A stretch of 64,000 nt of DNA, taken from the NCBI GenBank assembly GCA_025617745.1, contig CM046868.1, positions 17,674,615 through 17,738,614 of the forward strand, given 5' to 3'. Made by a program: the position numbers and the translations under genes. This document shows, one piece after another, positions 62,241-64,000 of this stretch (the first letter of the stretch is position 1; the number at the start of each line of letters is the position of its first letter). Source of the stretch: Heliocidaris erythrogramma (lineage: Eukaryota > Echinodermata > Echinoidea > Camarodonta > Echinometridae). The notes beneath the pieces are model-generated. The model saw nothing but the letters and a program-made list of their open reading frames with translations. It was not told the DNA's origin and did no database searches.

Positions 62241-64000
62241 ACTATCTGAAAGATAGTAAGCAAATAATTACCGTTGGTGAAGGTGATGGGATAAACTATC
62301 ACTACCCAGGCGATCTGGATGTAGCTATCTGAAACATTTAACTGGTACGAGAAAGACAATTATTGTCTACTTCTCGAAAAAGACGTTAGGCCCGAATAGG
62401 GCGGTTTACGCGATGACGTCATCACCCCTTACTTCTTCTCCAACAAAATGGCAAATTCTGCAAACGTGGTGTAAAATATCTACATACAGTACGGTGTTAA
62501 GGAGTTAGGAATCAATGAGAATGATATACCCCAAGGAGATACTAACGATTTGTTTTGAGGGAAAAAAATCGAACAAAATCACGCAAGGGATGTATGCCGG
62601 ATCTCTTGAGAAGATTTTAGTTTGGTTCTTTCTGGTCCTTGGTGTATTATGTTGCATAACTAACCACGGTAAACCTTACTCCAGCTGAAAGCTGCTTTTC
62701 AGCTCGTAGATCCATGCTTTTAGCACCTATGCTCAGTTAAAAACTACCGTATACGTTTAACCGCATGATATGCAGGAAACGTTTTAATGGGCTGCCCACA
62801 ATTTGTCCGAAAACGTAATGATAACAAGATGTTCAATTATACAAGGTACACCCTACTGTTAGTACTGTATGGTGTGCACATGTCAGTATGCTCGTGTCTG
62901 TTTATAGTACGGCAGCTCAAGGGTGTATCTTTATTGGACAAATGTGACCAAGCCCTAATGCCCCTGTCACACATCGCCGGATCGGTCTAACCAGGGGCGG
63001 AGGGGTGTGGAAAACGACCAAGTACAGTACACATATAGGAGAAAACGCACAACCATCGGACAAGGGCCGGATCTCGCTATCCTTTTCTGGCGAGAAAATT
63101 GTTTATGCATGCACAAAATTTTCTGGCCGCTTTGACAGAAATCACCTGACGATGAACGTCCATCCAAAGGATAAAAAGGACATGAAACGCATTTTAACTG
63201 ATATCAACGGATGCCAAAAATCGACATTCGGTTCTCATGCGTTTGCCTTATCCGGTAAAGCGTTAAAGTACAGCGCCCCGGCAATTGCCAGAAAGAAGTA
63301 TGGAGCACTGGCGTATCTAGAAAGCTCTTATAGTATATAATGAAATCAAGCAGATCGCATGAAGTATGTAAAACTTTAAGAAAAACGACTTGGTTAATAA
63401 ACGAATTAAAAGATCATTCTAAACTTCCCCCTAATTAATTTGCTGTTGCCATTTCATTACATCGCTGCTGTAAATAATGCACAACACAAGGGCTTCAGCA
63501 CTATTAAAAGGTCTGAATTATTTTGCGCTCTTTCTTCGCTCGCTCGCACTTGAATCATTAAACCAAAACACACAACTGTTAATTGGCGAAGCTGAAGCAA
63601 TGTCTAGAACCAAAATAAAAATGAACAAGTTGATGCTTGATAATTTATAGATTTTCCCCAAAAGTGCCCAATCTTGCTGGTGCCCCAACTTTGAAAGACG
63701 CTCCACCGCCCTTGGGGGTGGGGATGGAATCCTCGCTTGACGGGATGGGGCGGATATGATGTATTTGAGTTGTACCGCGTGACACAGAAAATCTGAAAGT
63801 TGTATTGACAGTGATAATACATTTGCTCTGGTGACAGTAGCTCAAGGCTATGATTATTTCGTCATTGTATTGTTAGTGATTATGAGACTTCAAATGACGG
63901 GATGGGGGGGGGGGGGGGAGGAGTGGACATCATCTCCATCATACTCTAGGTCCGCAAAAATGGGAGGACTGTAGGCAGAAAGCATTGGATTATCGAAATT
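62241..64000. other. No supported gene; possible TIR end at ~62964
   Basis: TGCCCCTGTCACACATCGCC at about 62959 looks like a transposon terminus with its partner outside the window. A 111-codon ORF at 63005-63340 (MWKTTKYSTHIG...) follows it but has no motif I recognise. A G14 run occurs at 63904-63918. Confidence 0.35.

Noticed and set aside
63005-63340. 111-codon ORF near the window end as a gene
   Set aside because: No recognisable motif and it abuts a probable transposon terminus; too weak to call.

Overview
This window reads as repeat-rich intergenic DNA from an animal genome. It is AT-rich, full of microsatellites and poly-G/poly-C tracts, and carries APE-type LINEs, Pol III SINEs, many TIR transposons and eukaryotic tRNA genes with T-run terminators. 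No operon, no bacterial-type gene and no convincing host protein-coding gene is visible. A marine invertebrate deuterostome, most likely an echinoderm such as a sea urchin, is the best guess. The reasons are a CR1-type LINE with an N-terminal 2A-like peptide and PHD finger, the style of SINEs and TTAA MITEs, and the G/C-tract elements. This is inference, not proof.

The layout is a set of nested insertions. From 0.4 to 8.5 kb a Tx1/L1-like LINE is cut by a 5.4 kb TIR element (799-6226), a 187 bp hAT-like MITE with an exact 8 bp target duplication, and a SINE with a 7SL-like head. From 8.5 to 12.3 kb lie simple repeats and a degenerate ~165 bp tandem array. From 12.4 to 16.0 kb is a nearly intact minus-strand CR1/L2-type LINE. 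From 16.3 to 23.1 kb two Harbinger-like shells are nested, each with a TTA duplication. From 25.7 to 26.4 kb is one end of an uncharacterised element with TCGAC palindrome arrays and a clean 41-codon 5' exon. From 27 to 29 kb there is a GGTCTAAT minisatellite and G tracts. From 29.9 to 36.6 kb RFX X-box-like palindromes recur about every 175 bp at both ends in inverted orientation, with MITEs and a SINE between them.

From 36.6 to 44.6 kb a GGTATAACGCGG-like array is broken by a 2.5 kb TA-duplicating TIR element and by a near-intact 3.9 kb CR1 LINE. The TIR element carries three tandem tRNA genes (anticodon UCU). From 44.6 to 52 kb a second, inverted copy of the TCGAC-array element is disrupted by a Tx1 LINE fragment, by a 3.9 kb element whose arms are ~18-20 mini-palindromes (target duplication TTGAAG), and by a Tc1/mariner element with a broken DD34E transposase. 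From 53 to 55 kb there is an 82 bp perfect snap-back palindrome, a tRNA gene split by a TTAA element, and a fourth intact tRNA. From 55 to 64 kb are further TTAA elements, a SINE and a Tx1 LINE 3' fragment flanked by a 16 bp duplication.

The only potentially working genes are the four tRNAs and, if sequencing errors explain their frameshifts, the two LINEs. The rest is mobile DNA, its relics and tandem repeats.
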